In this document: positions 9,107 to 17,968 of the stretch, one piece after another
Layout of the letters: each line of letters begins with the position of its first letter
Numbering within the stretch: the stretch's first letter is position 1
NCBI GenBank assembly: GCA_018240435.1
Contig: JAFEFT010000010.1
Coordinates: forward strand, 125,504 to 189,503
DNA length: 64,000 nucleotides
Direction: 5' to 3'
From: Pseudomonadota bacterium
GTDB lineage: Bacteria; Pseudomonadota; Gammaproteobacteria; Xanthomonadales; Xanthomonadaceae
The notes under the pieces: generated by a model
Told to the model about the DNA's origin: nothing
Databases searched by the model: none
What the model saw: the letters and a program-made list of their open reading frames with translations, nothing else
Program-made: the position numbers and the translations under genes

Positions 9107-11680
9107 GTGAGCGCCAGCCGATTCCCCATCGCCGAACTGCTGCCGGACATCCTTGCCAGCCTCGCCGCGCAGCCGCGGCTGGTGCTGGAAGCGCCGCCGG
9201 GCGCTGGCAAGACCACGCAAGTCCCGTTGGCCTTGCTGCCGGCGCCGTGGCTGGCCGGGCAGCGCATCGTCATGCTCGAACCGCGCCGTGTCGCCGCCCG
9301 CGCGGCCGCCACTTTCATGGCGCGACAATTGGGTGAAGAAGTCGGGGACACGGTCGGCTATCGCATCCGTTTCGAGAATCGGGTGTCGGCGCGCACGCGC
9401 ATCGAGGTCGTCACCGAGGGCATCCTGACCCGGATGATCCAGGACGATCCGACCCTGGACGGCATCGGCGCGCTGTTGTTCGACGAGTTCCACGAACGCC
9501 ATCTCGCCTCTGATCTCGGCCTGGCACTGGCGCTGGACGTGCAGGCGCAATTGCGCCCGGACCTGCGCCTGCTGGTGATGTCGGCCACCCTCGACGGGCA
9601 GCGGCTGGCGGAGTTTCTCGATGCGCCGCGCGTGAGTTCGGCGGGCCGCGCCTTTCCGGTCGCCCTCGCGCACTTCCCGGCGCGGCGCGCCCTTCGACAA
9701 GCTCAGGGCGATCGGTCTGAGCCGCTGACTGCGCAGGCGCGGCGTGCGATCGACCACGCACTCGCCCAGCACTCCGGCGACGTGCTGGTGTTCCTGCCCG
9801 GCCAGCGCGAGATCGCGCAGTTGCAACAGCAATTGTCGGCGCCGTCGCTGCCGTCCGGCGTCGCGGTGCTGCCGCTGCACGGCGACTTGCCGCTCGAAGC
9901 GCAGTCGGCGGTGCTGGCACCGCACGCGCCGAACGAGCGCTGCATCGTCCTCGCCACCAACCTCGCCGAATCCTCGGTGACTTTGCCCGGCGTGCGGGTG
10001 GTGATCGATACCGGCCTGGCGCGCGAGCCGCGCTTCGATCCCAATTCCGGATTTTCGCGCTTGCAGACGGTGACGATCGCGCAGGCATCGGCCGACCAGC
10101 GCGCCGGTCGCGCCGGCCGTGTCGCCTCCGGTTGGGCGTATCGGCTGTGGCCGCAGTCGCAGCGATTGGAATCGCAACGTCGCGCCGAAATCGCCCAGAT
10201 CGATCTGGCCGGGCTGGCGCTGGAATTGGCAGCGTGGGGCGCGAGCGATCTGCGCTTTGTCGATGCGCCGCCACCCGGCACGCTCGCCGCATCACGCGAA
10301 CTATTGCGCCGGCTCGGCGCGTTGTCCGATGCGGACGAAACCAGTGCCGACGCCGCCATCACCGCGCAGGGACGACGCATGCTGGCGCTGGGCACGCACC
10401 CACGCCTGGCAGCGATGCTGCTGGCACCCAAGCATCCCGGCGAACGCGCGCTCGCCTGCGATCTGGCGGCGCTGATCGAAGCGCGCGATCCGCTGCGCTC
10501 GCGCTCGGACGCACTGGCTGAACGCTGGCAGGCGCTGGCGGCGTTTCGCCGCGGCCGCGTCGAAGTCGACGCATCACGCACGGCGCTCGCCGCCATCGAT
10601 CAAGCGGCGAAGCAATGGCGACGCCGACTCCAGCTCGACGGCACGGCACCCGACGATGTTACCGCGCATGTGCTGGGCGACATCCTGCTGCACGCCTTTC
10701 CAGATCGCATCGCCCATCAGTCGCCGCACGACCCGCGCCGCTACCGACTCGGCAACGGCCGCAGCGCGCGCTTGTTCGACGACAGCGCGCTGTACGGCGA
10801 GCCGTGGCTGGTGGTGAGCCAATTGCGCGATGAAGGTGCGCGCAGTGTCGGCGCGCCGCGCGAGGCGCTGATCGAACGCGCCGCGCCGCTCGACGAGGCG
10901 CGTTTGCGCGCTGACTTCCCCGATCGCTTCGTCGACGTCGACGTCGTGCGCTGGGATGCGAGCAGCCGCGCCCTGCTCGCGCGCCGCGAGCAGCATTTCG
11001 ACGGCATCGTGCTGTCCTCGCGTCCGGCCGGGCGTATCGATCCGGCGCTGGCCGCGCGCGCTTTGTGCGACGCCGTCGGCGAACTCGGGCTGGCCGCGCT
11101 GCCGTGGAGCGAAGCGCTGAGGCAATGGCGTGCGCGCCTGCGCTGCCTGCGCGCGTGGCTGCCCGAGCTTGCATTGCCCGATCTTGCCGATGCGGCATTG
11201 CTGGCGTCGCGCCACGAATGGCTGCTGCCCGCGTTGCACGGCAAGACGCGGCTGGACGCGCTCGACGAAGATGAATTCGCCGTCGCGATGAAAGGGCTTT
11301 TGGATTGGCAGATGCGCTCGCGCATCGACGCACTCGCGCCGACGCGCATCACCGTGCCGTCCGGAATCGAACGGGCGATCGCCTATGCCTATGACGAGAC
11401 TGCCGACGCACCGCTGGCACCGGTGCTCGCGGTCAAGCTGCAAGAACTGTTCGGCCTGGCCGACACCCCGCGCATCGCCGATGGCCGTATCGCGCTGACG
11501 CTGCACTTGCTCTCGCCGGGTGGCAAGCCGCTGCAAGTCACCCAGGATTTGCGCAGCTTCTGGGATCGCACCTACCCGGAGGTGCGCAAGGAAATGAAAG
11601 GCCGCTACCCGCGCCACCCGTGGCCCGACGATCCGTGGACGGCCGTCGCCACCCATCGCGCCAAGCCGCGCGGAACGTGA
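9107..11680 (+). CDS. hrpB: ATP-dependent RNA helicase HrpB (DEAH family)
   Basis: A putative DEAH/RHA RNA helicase of 857 residues. Walker A is GAGKTT (32-37), the DEFH box is at 126-129, SAT at 159-161, and motif VI appears as QRAGRAGR. The C-terminal HrpB-specific domain follows. In other bacteria HrpB acts in mRNA processing, but its cellular role is poorly defined. I chose the GTG at 9107 because the family's conserved N-terminus begins directly after it and the upstream in-frame sequence runs into the REP island; a longer form from 8978 is possible. TATGCT at 9092-9097 could serve as a -10 box and would leave almost no leader. Residues of about 193-207 are encoded by a REP unit. Confidence 0.92.
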   Translation: MSASRFPIAELLPDILASLAAQPRLVLEAPPGAGKTTQVPLALLPAPWLAGQRIVMLEPRRVAARAAATFMARQLGEEVGDTVGYRIRFENRVSARTRIEVVTEGILTRMIQDDPTLDGIGALLFDEFHERHLASDLGLALALDVQAQLRPDLRLLVMSATLDGQRLAEFLDAPRVSSAGRAFPVALAHFPARRALRQAQGDRSEPLTAQARRAIDHALAQHSGDVLVFLPGQREIAQLQQQLSAPSLPSGVAVLPLHGDLPLEAQSAVLAPHAPNERCIVLATNLAESSVTLPGVRVVIDTGLAREPRFDPNSGFSRLQTVTIAQASADQRAGRAGRVASGWAYRLWPQSQRLESQRRAEIAQIDLAGLALELAAWGASDLRFVDAPPPGTLAASRELLRRLGALSDADETSADAAITAQGRRMLALGTHPRLAAMLLAPKHPGERALACDLAALIEARDPLRSRSDALAERWQALAAFRRGRVEVDASRTALAAIDQAAKQWRRRLQLDGTAPDDVTAHVLGDILLHAFPDRIAHQSPHDPRRYRLGNGRSARLFDDSALYGEPWLVVSQLRDEGARSVGAPREALIERAAPLDEARLRADFPDRFVDVDVVRWDASSRALLARREQHFDGIVLSSRPAGRIDPALAARALCDAVGELGLAALPWSEALRQWRARLRCLRAWLPELALPDLADAALLASRHEWLLPALHGKTRLDALDEDEFAVAMKGLLDWQMRSRIDALAPTRITVPSGIERAIAYAYDETADAPLAPVLAVKLQELFGLADTPRIADGRIALTLHLLSPGGKPLQVTQDLRSFWDRTYPEVRKEMKGRYPRHPWPDDPWTAVATHRAKPRGT
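9688..9722 (+). repeat. REP-like unit inside the hrpB coding sequence
   Basis: The word cgcccttcgacaagctcagg followed by gcgatcggtctgag matches the dispersed REP arms of the 8.4-9.0 kb island. It is read in frame as RALRQAQGDRSEPL, between the first RecA-like domain and the next conserved segment of HrpB. No stop or frameshift results. Confidence 0.75.
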
Positions 11681-12081
11681 GGAACCCGAACGCTGCAGTC
11701 GTATCCAGCGGCCGTCGATGATCGACCGCGAAGCGCCGCAACGGGAATCGACGGTGAGAACCAATGCTGCCCGGGAGCCGGAGGACGCGCATCGGCGCGC
11801 TCGGGACAGCGCTTGCTGGACGCGTGATCGTGACCACGCCTTGACCGAAGTGCATGGCGCCCAGCCCGAAGCCGGCCGTCGCCCTGACCTCGGCCTCGGG
11901 ATTGGCTCGGCGCTTTTGCGGCAGCCCTTGCCACCACAACCGCTTGACAACGGCTTTCGTAACACCTCGTAATGCATCCTAAGGAGGATTTCGCCTGCGA
12001 ACCGGGGTGCGGCGGCTTCGTTCCGAAATACGACCACCGACGCGCCTTGCGCGCGGTCATCGAACCAACAGGGGAAAACGC
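11681..12081. other. Non-coding gap before the adhesin gene
   Basis: I found no gene in these 401 bases. The last 140 bases hold a promoter candidate with a perfect TTGACA. At 11980-11987 there is a perfect Shine-Dalgarno word, TAAGGAGG, with no start codon at a usable distance: the adhesin ATG is about 95 bases further on and the in-frame GTG at 12007 is about 19 bases away. The rest shows no obvious repeat or structure. Confidence 0.6.
11944..11973 (+). promoter_or_regulatory. Candidate promoter of the adhesin gene
   Basis: A perfect -35 TTGACA (11944-11949) is followed after 18 bases by CGTAAT (4 of 6 matches). Transcription would begin near 11980, giving a leader of about 100 bases. Confidence 0.4.
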
Positions 12082-15000
12082 ATGAACGTGTCGACCAAGA
12101 GCGGCCAGCTCGCGCTGTTGTCGTTGTCCATCCTTTTTGCCATCGATGCCGCCTGCCTGCTGGCTCCGACGCCGGCGCAAGCCGGCCAGAGTGACTGTTC
12201 TTCCGGCACGTCGACGGCCACGGGTACCCAAGCTTCCTCCTGCGGCTATTTCAACACCGCCAGCGGCTACCGGAACGGCGCCTTCGGCTTCGGCAACAGC
12301 GCCGGCCCGGACTACGCCTACAACGGTAACCATTACTACGCGTTCGAAGCCAACGCCTTCGGCGCGAACAACACGGCCAACGGCACCCACGCCAGCGCGA
12401 TCGGTACCGGCAATACCGCCGGCCGTGGCTATGTCATCGGCGGTGCAGCCCATTTCACCTACAACGACAGCGCCATCGGCGCCTACAACACCGCCACCGG
12501 CGGCGACAGCAGCGCGTTCGGGTACCGCAACAGCGCCATCGGTCGCGGCAGCAGCGCCATCGGCGACCGCAACACGGCCAGTGGCTATCGAAGCAGCGCG
12601 ATGGGCTTCTACAACACGGCCAGTGGCTATCGAAGCAGCGCGATGGGCTTTTCCAACTTCGCCAGTGGCAACGACAGTGCTGCGCTGGGCTACAACAACA
12701 GGGCCGTTGGCTATCGCGGCAGCGCCGTCGGCAGTGGCAATCTGGCCGGAACCGATTTCTTCTACAACGGCAATCACTACTACGCCCGCGGCACGGCGGC
12801 GTTGGGCCGCAACAACATCGCGATCGGCAACTACGCTGCCGCGTTCGGCTCCGGCAATACCGCCGGTCGCGGCTACGTCAATGCCGGCACGGTCCGCTTC
12901 ACCTACGACGACAGTGCCATGGGCGTGAACAACATCGCCACCGGCGGCGACAGCAGCGCGTTCGGGTACCACAACAGCGCCAGCGGTCGCGGCAGCAGCG
13001 CGATGGGTGCGAACGACACCGCCAGCGGCGGCGAGGCCAGCGCGCTGGGTTACCACAACAACGCCAGCGGCTATCGCAGCACCGCCGTCGGCGCGCGTAA
13101 CGCGGCCGCCTACAAGGCGGTGGCCGTGGGTTACTACAACACCGCCACCGGCAATTTCGGCAGCGCGGTCGGCGCTGGCAACACCGCCAGCGGCAGCGCG
13201 ACGTCGGCCCTGGGCGCGGGCAATCAGGCCGGTGGCAACTACTATCACTACAACACCACGACGCACGCCGGTTCGACCTACCATGCCTCCGACGCCAGTG
13301 CCGTGGGCCGTGGCAACCACGCCTACGGCAGCGGCGCCAGCGCCTTCGGTCGCAACAACACCGCCGGCAAGCCCGTCGTCGACGGCAACAGCTACGTCGG
13401 CTTCACCTACAACGACAGTGCGTTCGGTGCCTACAACACCGCTACCGGCGGCGCCAGCAGCGCCTTCGGACGCGGCAACCGTGCGACCGGGCGCTACAGC
13501 TCGGCCGCGGGCAATTACAACCACGCCTACGGCACCGCCAGCAGCGCGATTGGCAGCGTCAATGTCGCCAGCGGATACGAAGGCAACGCGTTCGGATCAC
13601 GCAACACTGCCAGCGGCAGCCACGGCACCGCGTTTGGCTTTTACAACACCGCTGCCGGCACCTCGAGTGTCGCGGCCGGCAACAACAACCGCGCCAGTCC
13701 CGATTATTCCTACAACGGCAATCATTACTTTGCCGGCGGCACGGTGGCGATGGGCCGTTACGACACCGCTGCCGGCAACTTTGCCTCCGCACTGGGCCAG
13801 GGCAATACCGCCGGCAAAGCGTTTTCGCGCAGCGGCAAGGCGTATTTCACCTATTTCGACAGCGCCGTCGGCGCCCGCAATACGGCCACCGGTGGCAACA
13901 GCAGTGCGTTTGGCGCTGGCAACTACGCCACCGGCGCTTATGCCAACGCATTCGGCGTCGGCAATACCGCGAGTGGCGACAATTCCAGTGCGTTCGGTGG
14001 GCGCAACAGCGCCACCGGTGATCATGACGCCGCGTTCGGTTTCGGCAACGCCGGCAGCGGCACCGACACCACCGCGTTCGGCATCGACAACATCGCCAGC
14101 GGCTATCGCGGCAGCGCGTTTGGTTTCGACAATGTCACCAGCGGCAACCGCGGCGTCGCCTTTGGTTACCGCAATGGCGCGCGCGGCGACCAGAGCGTGG
14201 CGTTTGGCGTGGTCAACACGGCCAGTCCGGATTATTCCTACAACGGCAACCACTACTTTGCGGCCCGCACGGTGGCGATGGGTCGCTACGACACGGCGGC
14301 CGGAACCGACGCCACTGCGATCGGGCAGGGCAATACCGCCGGCAAGGGGTATGCGCGAGCCGGCAGCGTCTATTTCACCAACAACGACAGTGCGGTTGGT
14401 TTTTTCAACACCGCAACCGGCAACGACAGCAGTGCGTTCGGCGATCGCAACAACGCCACCGGCTCGCGCAGCAGCGCCTTCGGCTACCAGAACGTGGCCA
14501 GCGGCAACGCCGGCAGCGCGTTTGGCTACAACAACACCGCTACTGCGTTGTCGAGCAGTGCGTTCGGTTTCCGCAACACCGCCGGCGCCGTCTATCACTA
14601 CAACGGTACCGACTACAGCACCCGCGGTGCGATGGCGATCGGCAACGGCAATCACGCGAGTGGCATGTACGCCTCGGCCGTCGGTCAGAACAACTTTGCC
14701 GGCCACTACTACGTACGCGGCGGCAAGGCCTATTTCTCGACCGATGACAGCGCGATGGGTTATGCCAACGACGCCATCGGCGGCGGCAGCAGCGCATTCG
14801 GTTTCCGCAATTACGTGAGCGGTGTTCACGGCAGCGCGTTCGGTTATCGCAACGCCGCGACCGGCGACTTCAGCAGCGCCGCCGGTTTCCACAACACCGC
14901 ATCGGGCGACAAGAGCAGCGCATTCGGGTACTACAGCCAAGCCACCGGCGATCGCAGCGTCGCGGTCGGACTGTTGAATCGCGCAAGTGCGCTCGGTGGC

Positions 15001-16308
15001 GTGGCGGTTGGCAACAACAACTACGCACACGCCATCGCGGCGGTGGCAGTGGGTCATGGCAACGATGCCGGCGGCGCGCGCAGTGCGGCGGTCGGCTCGA
15101 CCAACACCGCCAGCGGCGCCCGCGCCAGCGCCTTCGGCCTCGGCAACACGGCATCGGGCACGCGCAGCGACGCATTCGGCTATTACAACGCTGCCAACAA
15201 CCAGCAGGCCAGCGCCTTCGGCTTCCGCAACACCGCCTCGGGTATCGATGCCAGCGCCTTGGGTTATGCCAACGCCGCGTCCGGACGCGATGCCAACGCC
15301 ATTGGCGCCAGCAACACCGCGTCGGGCTGGAAGGCCAACGCTCTGGGTACCGGCAACGTCGCCAGCGGCAAGGGCAGCCTCGCCGTCGGCACCGGCGCCA
15401 GTGCCACCAATCAGGGCAGCGTGGCGATCGGCGGCTGGTTCGACGCCAATCGCAATGGCACCATCGACGCCGGCGAAACAGCCAGCGCCACGGGTTGGAA
15501 TGCGGTTGCGGTCGGCGATGGCGCCGCGGCAGCAGGCAACAATTCGGTGGCGCTCGGTGCCGGCGCATCGGCCCGTGCCACCAACACGGTGGCGATCGGC
15601 GCCGGCTCCATCGCCGACGTCGCCAATACGGTTTCGGTCGGCAGCGTCGGCAATGAGCGACGGATCGTCAACGTCGCCAATGGCATCAACGCGACCGATG
15701 CGGTGAACCTGGGCCAGTTGCAGGCCGCCACCCTGGTCGCCCACGCCCAGGTCGCGGCGGCGGTCAGTACCGCCAATGCCGCATTGGCGACGGCCAACGC
15801 GGCGATGGTCGACGCCTCGACGGCGTTGACGCAAGCCGGTGCCGGCGGCACCGCCGCGGCCGGGACATTCGACGATGCCGCCGTGCTGGCAGCCGCCAAC
15901 GCCCACGCCAATGCCGGTGACGCCGCCACGCTGGCGGCAGCCAACGCCCACACCGACACCGCTGCGGCAGCGACGCTGCAAAGCGCCAACAGTTACACCG
16001 ATACCCGTTTCGCCTCGCTCAGCACCTCGATCGACAACCTGCAGGTGCAGATGGACGACCGTTTCCAGCACACCGACCGCCGCATCAACACCGTCGGTGC
16101 GCTGGCCTCGGCGATGAGCATGATCGGGCCGGATGGGCGGATCGCCGGCGAGAACCAGTTCAGCTTCGGCGCCGGTGGCTTCCACGGCCAGGGTGCGTTC
16201 GCGATCGGCTTCAGCCGTTTGATCTCGCAGCACGCCTCATTCCGCCTTGGCGCGTCGATCGGCAACGGCGAGAGCATGGCCGGCGTCGGCTTCAACGTCG
16301 GCTGGTGA
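12082..16308 (+). CDS. Trimeric autotransporter adhesin (YadA/Hia type)
   Basis: A 1,408-residue surface adhesin of the type V secretion class. A signal peptide with an AQA-type cleavage site near residue 34 is followed by a very long head (to about 1,190) made of 14-residue beta-roll repeats of the SSAFGYRNTASG kind. A neck ends in DAVNLGQLQ, a short alanine-rich coiled-coil stalk follows, and the C-terminus is a YadA membrane anchor ending in tryptophan. Six copies of a 79-residue tyrosine-rich super-module interrupt the plain repeats. A DANRNGTIDAGE loop (residues 1121-1132) matches the EF-hand calcium pattern. Likely function is attachment or self-aggregation as a homotrimer; the ligand is unknown. 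The ATG start was chosen for its signal peptide. The stalk is unusually short for so large a head. Confidence 0.93.
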   Translation: MNVSTKSGQLALLSLSILFAIDAACLLAPTPAQAGQSDCSSGTSTATGTQASSCGYFNTASGYRNGAFGFGNSAGPDYAYNGNHYYAFEANAFGANNTANGTHASAIGTGNTAGRGYVIGGAAHFTYNDSAIGAYNTATGGDSSAFGYRNSAIGRGSSAIGDRNTASGYRSSAMGFYNTASGYRSSAMGFSNFASGNDSAALGYNNRAVGYRGSAVGSGNLAGTDFFYNGNHYYARGTAALGRNNIAIGNYAAAFGSGNTAGRGYVNAGTVRFTYDDSAMGVNNIATGGDSSAFGYHNSASGRGSSAMGANDTASGGEASALGYHNNASGYRSTAVGARNAAAYKAVAVGYYNTATGNFGSAVGAGNTASGSATSALGAGNQAGGNYYHYNTTTHAGSTYHASDASAVGRGNHAYGSGASAFGRNNTAGKPVVDGNSYVGFTYNDSAFGAYNTATGGASSAFGRGNRATGRYSSAAGNYNHAYGTASSAIGSVNVASGYEGNAFGSRNTASGSHGTAFGFYNTAAGTSSVAAGNNNRASPDYSYNGNHYFAGGTVAMGRYDTAAGNFASALGQGNTAGKAFSRSGKAYFTYFDSAVGARNTATGGNSSAFGAGNYATGAYANAFGVGNTASGDNSSAFGGRNSATGDHDAAFGFGNAGSGTDTTAFGIDNIASGYRGSAFGFDNVTSGNRGVAFGYRNGARGDQSVAFGVVNTASPDYSYNGNHYFAARTVAMGRYDTAAGTDATAIGQGNTAGKGYARAGSVYFTNNDSAVGFFNTATGNDSSAFGDRNNATGSRSSAFGYQNVASGNAGSAFGYNNTATALSSSAFGFRNTAGAVYHYNGTDYSTRGAMAIGNGNHASGMYASAVGQNNFAGHYYVRGGKAYFSTDDSAMGYANDAIGGGSSAFGFRNYVSGVHGSAFGYRNAATGDFSSAAGFHNTASGDKSSAFGYYSQATGDRSVAVGLLNRASALGGVAVGNNNYAHAIAAVAVGHGNDAGGARSAAVGSTNTASGARASAFGLGNTASGTRSDAFGYYNAANNQQASAFGFRNTASGIDASALGYANAASGRDANAIGASNTASGWKANALGTGNVASGKGSLAVGTGASATNQGSVAIGGWFDANRNGTIDAGETASATGWNAVAVGDGAAAAGNNSVALGAGASARATNTVAIGAGSIADVANTVSVGSVGNERRIVNVANGINATDAVNLGQLQAATLVAHAQVAAAVSTANAALATANAAMVDASTALTQAGAGGTAAAGTFDDAAVLAAANAHANAGDAATLAAANAHTDTAAAATLQSANSYTDTRFASLSTSIDNLQVQMDDRFQHTDRRINTVGALASAMSMIGPDGRIAGENQFSFGAGGFHGQGAFAIGFSRLISQHASFRLGASIGNGESMAGVGFNVGW
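12571..12654 (+). repeat. Near-perfect 42-bp direct repeat within the adhesin head
   Basis: The 42-base run beginning aacacggccagtggctatcg occurs twice back to back, each copy encoding three 14-residue-type beta-roll strands. The copies appear identical until the second ends in a diverged codon. This points to recent repeat expansion in the head. Confidence 0.7.
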
Positions 16309-16317
16309 GCGCGCCGA

Positions 16318-16343
16318 CACGGTCGCCGGCGACGGCGACCGTG
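16318..16343. terminator. Hairpin between the convergent adhesin and rluE-like genes
   Basis: A 10-bp stem, CACGGTCGCC with GGCGACCGTG, closes a GGCGAC loop nine bases after the adhesin stop. No U-tract follows on either strand, so its activity as a terminator is uncertain. Confidence 0.4.
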
Positions 16344-16361
16344 CGGTCGTACTCGGCGTCA

Positions 16362-16946
16362 TCAGACCCGACGTTCGCGCCACTGTCCCGGCGCGAGCGT
16401 ATCGAGCCGATGCGCACCGATGGCGATGCGGATCAAACGCAGCGTCGGCAGGCCGACGGCGGCGGTCATCCGCCGCACCTGGCGATTGCGGCCTTCGTGG
16501 ATCGTCAGTTCGATCCATGCGTCGGGCACGGTCTTGCGAAAGCGCACGGGCGGGTCGCGCGGCCACAGCCACGACGGCGCGCCATCGAGCCGTCGCGCCT
16601 GCGCGGGCCGCGTCGGGCCGTCGTTGAGCATCGGGCCGGCGCACAGGGCGGCGATCTGCGCCGGCGTCGGCGCGCCTTCGACCTGCGCCAGATAGGTTTT
16701 GCCGGTGGCGTGGCGCGGAGCGGTCAAGCGCGCCGCCAGCGCCCCCTCGTCGGTCAGCAGCAGCAGGCCTTCGGAATCGAAATCCAGCCGGCCGGCGGCG
16801 TAGACGTGCGGTGGCAAACCAAACTCGGCGAGCGTGCGCCGCGCGCCGTGGATGGCGGCAGTCGTGTCGCGGGAGACGCGACTCGGCGGGCTGCGATCGG
16901 TGAACTGGCACAGCACGCCGTAGGGTTTGTTGAAGGCGATCAGCAT
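16362..16946 (-). CDS. RNA pseudouridine synthase, RluE/RsuA family
   Basis: A 194-residue enzyme that converts uridine to pseudouridine in ribosomal RNA. The catalytic motif [15 protein letters not shown] contains the nucleophilic D55. The N-terminal [16 protein letters not shown] and the C-terminal [22 protein letters not shown] are typical of the RsuA/RluE branch. There is no S4 RNA-binding domain in front, which fits RluE (modifying 23S rRNA) better than RsuA or RluB. I give no symbol because the exact target nucleotide cannot be read from sequence. It ends about 50 bases from the convergent adhesin gene. Confidence 0.85.
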   Translation of the reverse strand: MLIAFNKPYGVLCQFTDRSPPSRVSRDTTAAIHGARRTLAEFGLPPHVYAAGRLDFDSEGLLLLTDEGALAARLTAPRHATGKTYLAQVEGAPTPAQIAALCAGPMLNDGPTRPAQARRLDGAPSWLWPRDPPVRFRKTVPDAWIELTIHEGRNRQVRRMTAAVGLPTLRLIRIAIGAHRLDTLAPGQWRERRV

Positions 16947-16980
16947 GCGCGCTCGTCCGACCGCCGCATCGCCCTCACCG

Positions 16981-17835
16981 TCACTTCGGTTTGACGAAGC
17001 GCAGCGTCATCCGGTCCGATTCGCCGATGGCCTGATACTTGGCCTTGTCGACCGCGCCCAGCGCCAGCGTCGGCGGCAGCGTCCACACGCCGCGCGGCCA
17101 GTCTTTCGTATCCTTCGGATTGGCGTTGATCTCGCTTTTCGCCTCCAGCTTGAAGCCGGCGGCGGTGGCGTAGTCGATCACCTGCTGCTCGGTCAGATAG
17201 CCCTTGCTGCCATCGGTGGCCGGGCCTGGATTGGCGCGGTGATCGGTCACGCCGAGGATGCCGCCGGGCTTGAGCACGGTGTAGATCGCCTTGAACATCG
17301 CCGCCTGGCGGCCGTCCATCACCCAATTGTGGACGTTGCGGAAGGTGAGCACGACATCGACCGATGCCGCCGGCCCCAGCACCGGCGACGCCGGATCGAT
17401 CGAGCGCACCTGGGTGAGTGCGTACAGATCCGGGCGCATCGCCAACTTGGCTTCGAACTGGTTGTTTTGCTGTTCGGTTCGCTCGCGCGCTGCCGGTTTG
17501 ACGCTGTCGGGGTCTTCGATGACGCCGAAGTAGTGCCCACGCTGGCGCAGCAAGGGCGCCAGGATCTCGGTGTACCAGCCGCCGCCGGGGGTGATTTCGA
17601 TCAGGCTCTGGGTCGGTCGCACGCCGAAGAACTGCAAGGTTTCCTTCGGATGGCGGTACTTGTCGCGGGCGGTGTTGGCCGGGCCACGCCAGCTGCCGCC
17701 GACGACTGCGTCAAGCGCCGCCGCGTCGGCACTGGAAGGCAGCACCACCGGCGCAGGATCGGCGGCCAGCGCGATCGCCGGCGCGACGAAAAGCACGCCA
17801 AGGGCAACCGCGGCGATCGACAACGAAGGCTTCAT
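16981..17835 (-). CDS. Exported SAM-methyltransferase-like protein
   Basis: A 284-residue protein with an N-terminal signal peptide (residues 1-24, cleavage after ALA) followed by a class I methyltransferase-like fold. It has a motif I-like stretch [15 protein letters not shown] and the later [13 protein letters not shown] segment. It belongs to a family of secreted predicted methyltransferases (COG4798-like). SAM is not normally available in the periplasm, so the true substrate or cofactor is puzzling. The ATG at 17835 has an AGGAGA ribosome site; upstream in-frame codons overlap a terminator hairpin and are not coding. No operon partner is evident. Confidence 0.75.
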   Translation of the reverse strand: MKPSLSIAAVALGVLFVAPAIALAADPAPVVLPSSADAAALDAVVGGSWRGPANTARDKYRHPKETLQFFGVRPTQSLIEITPGGGWYTEILAPLLRQRGHYFGVIEDPDSVKPAARERTEQQNNQFEAKLAMRPDLYALTQVRSIDPASPVLGPAASVDVVLTFRNVHNWVMDGRQAAMFKAIYTVLKPGGILGVTDHRANPGPATDGSKGYLTEQQVIDYATAAGFKLEAKSEINANPKDTKDWPRGVWTLPPTLALGAVDKAKYQAIGESDRMTLRFVKPK

Positions 17836-17909
17836 GGCATCGTCTCCTGAAAACGGCAACGCTAGCATCCAGCGCGATCCGGCGCACGCGCCGCGGTCGC
17901 CACGAGCCG

Positions 17910-17939
17910 AAAAAAGGAAGCCGCCCGAAGGCGGCTTCC
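17910..17939 (-). terminator. Intrinsic terminator of the GDSL autotransporter gene
   Basis: Arms GGAAGCCGCC (17916-17925) and GGCGGCTTCC (17930-17939) form a 10-bp stem with a four-base loop. On the minus strand it is followed by TTTTTT and lies 30 bases after the stop of the esterase gene. This is a textbook intrinsic terminator. Confidence 0.88.
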
Positions 17940-17968
17940 ACGACGGTTGCATCGGTGCGGGCGCGGAA

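Noticed and set aside
13597..16233. 878-residue open frame opposite the adhesin head
   Set aside because: It results from the repeated GC-rich codons of the adhesin read backwards. The translation is a low-complexity Arg/Gly/Ala/Val pattern without a start signal.
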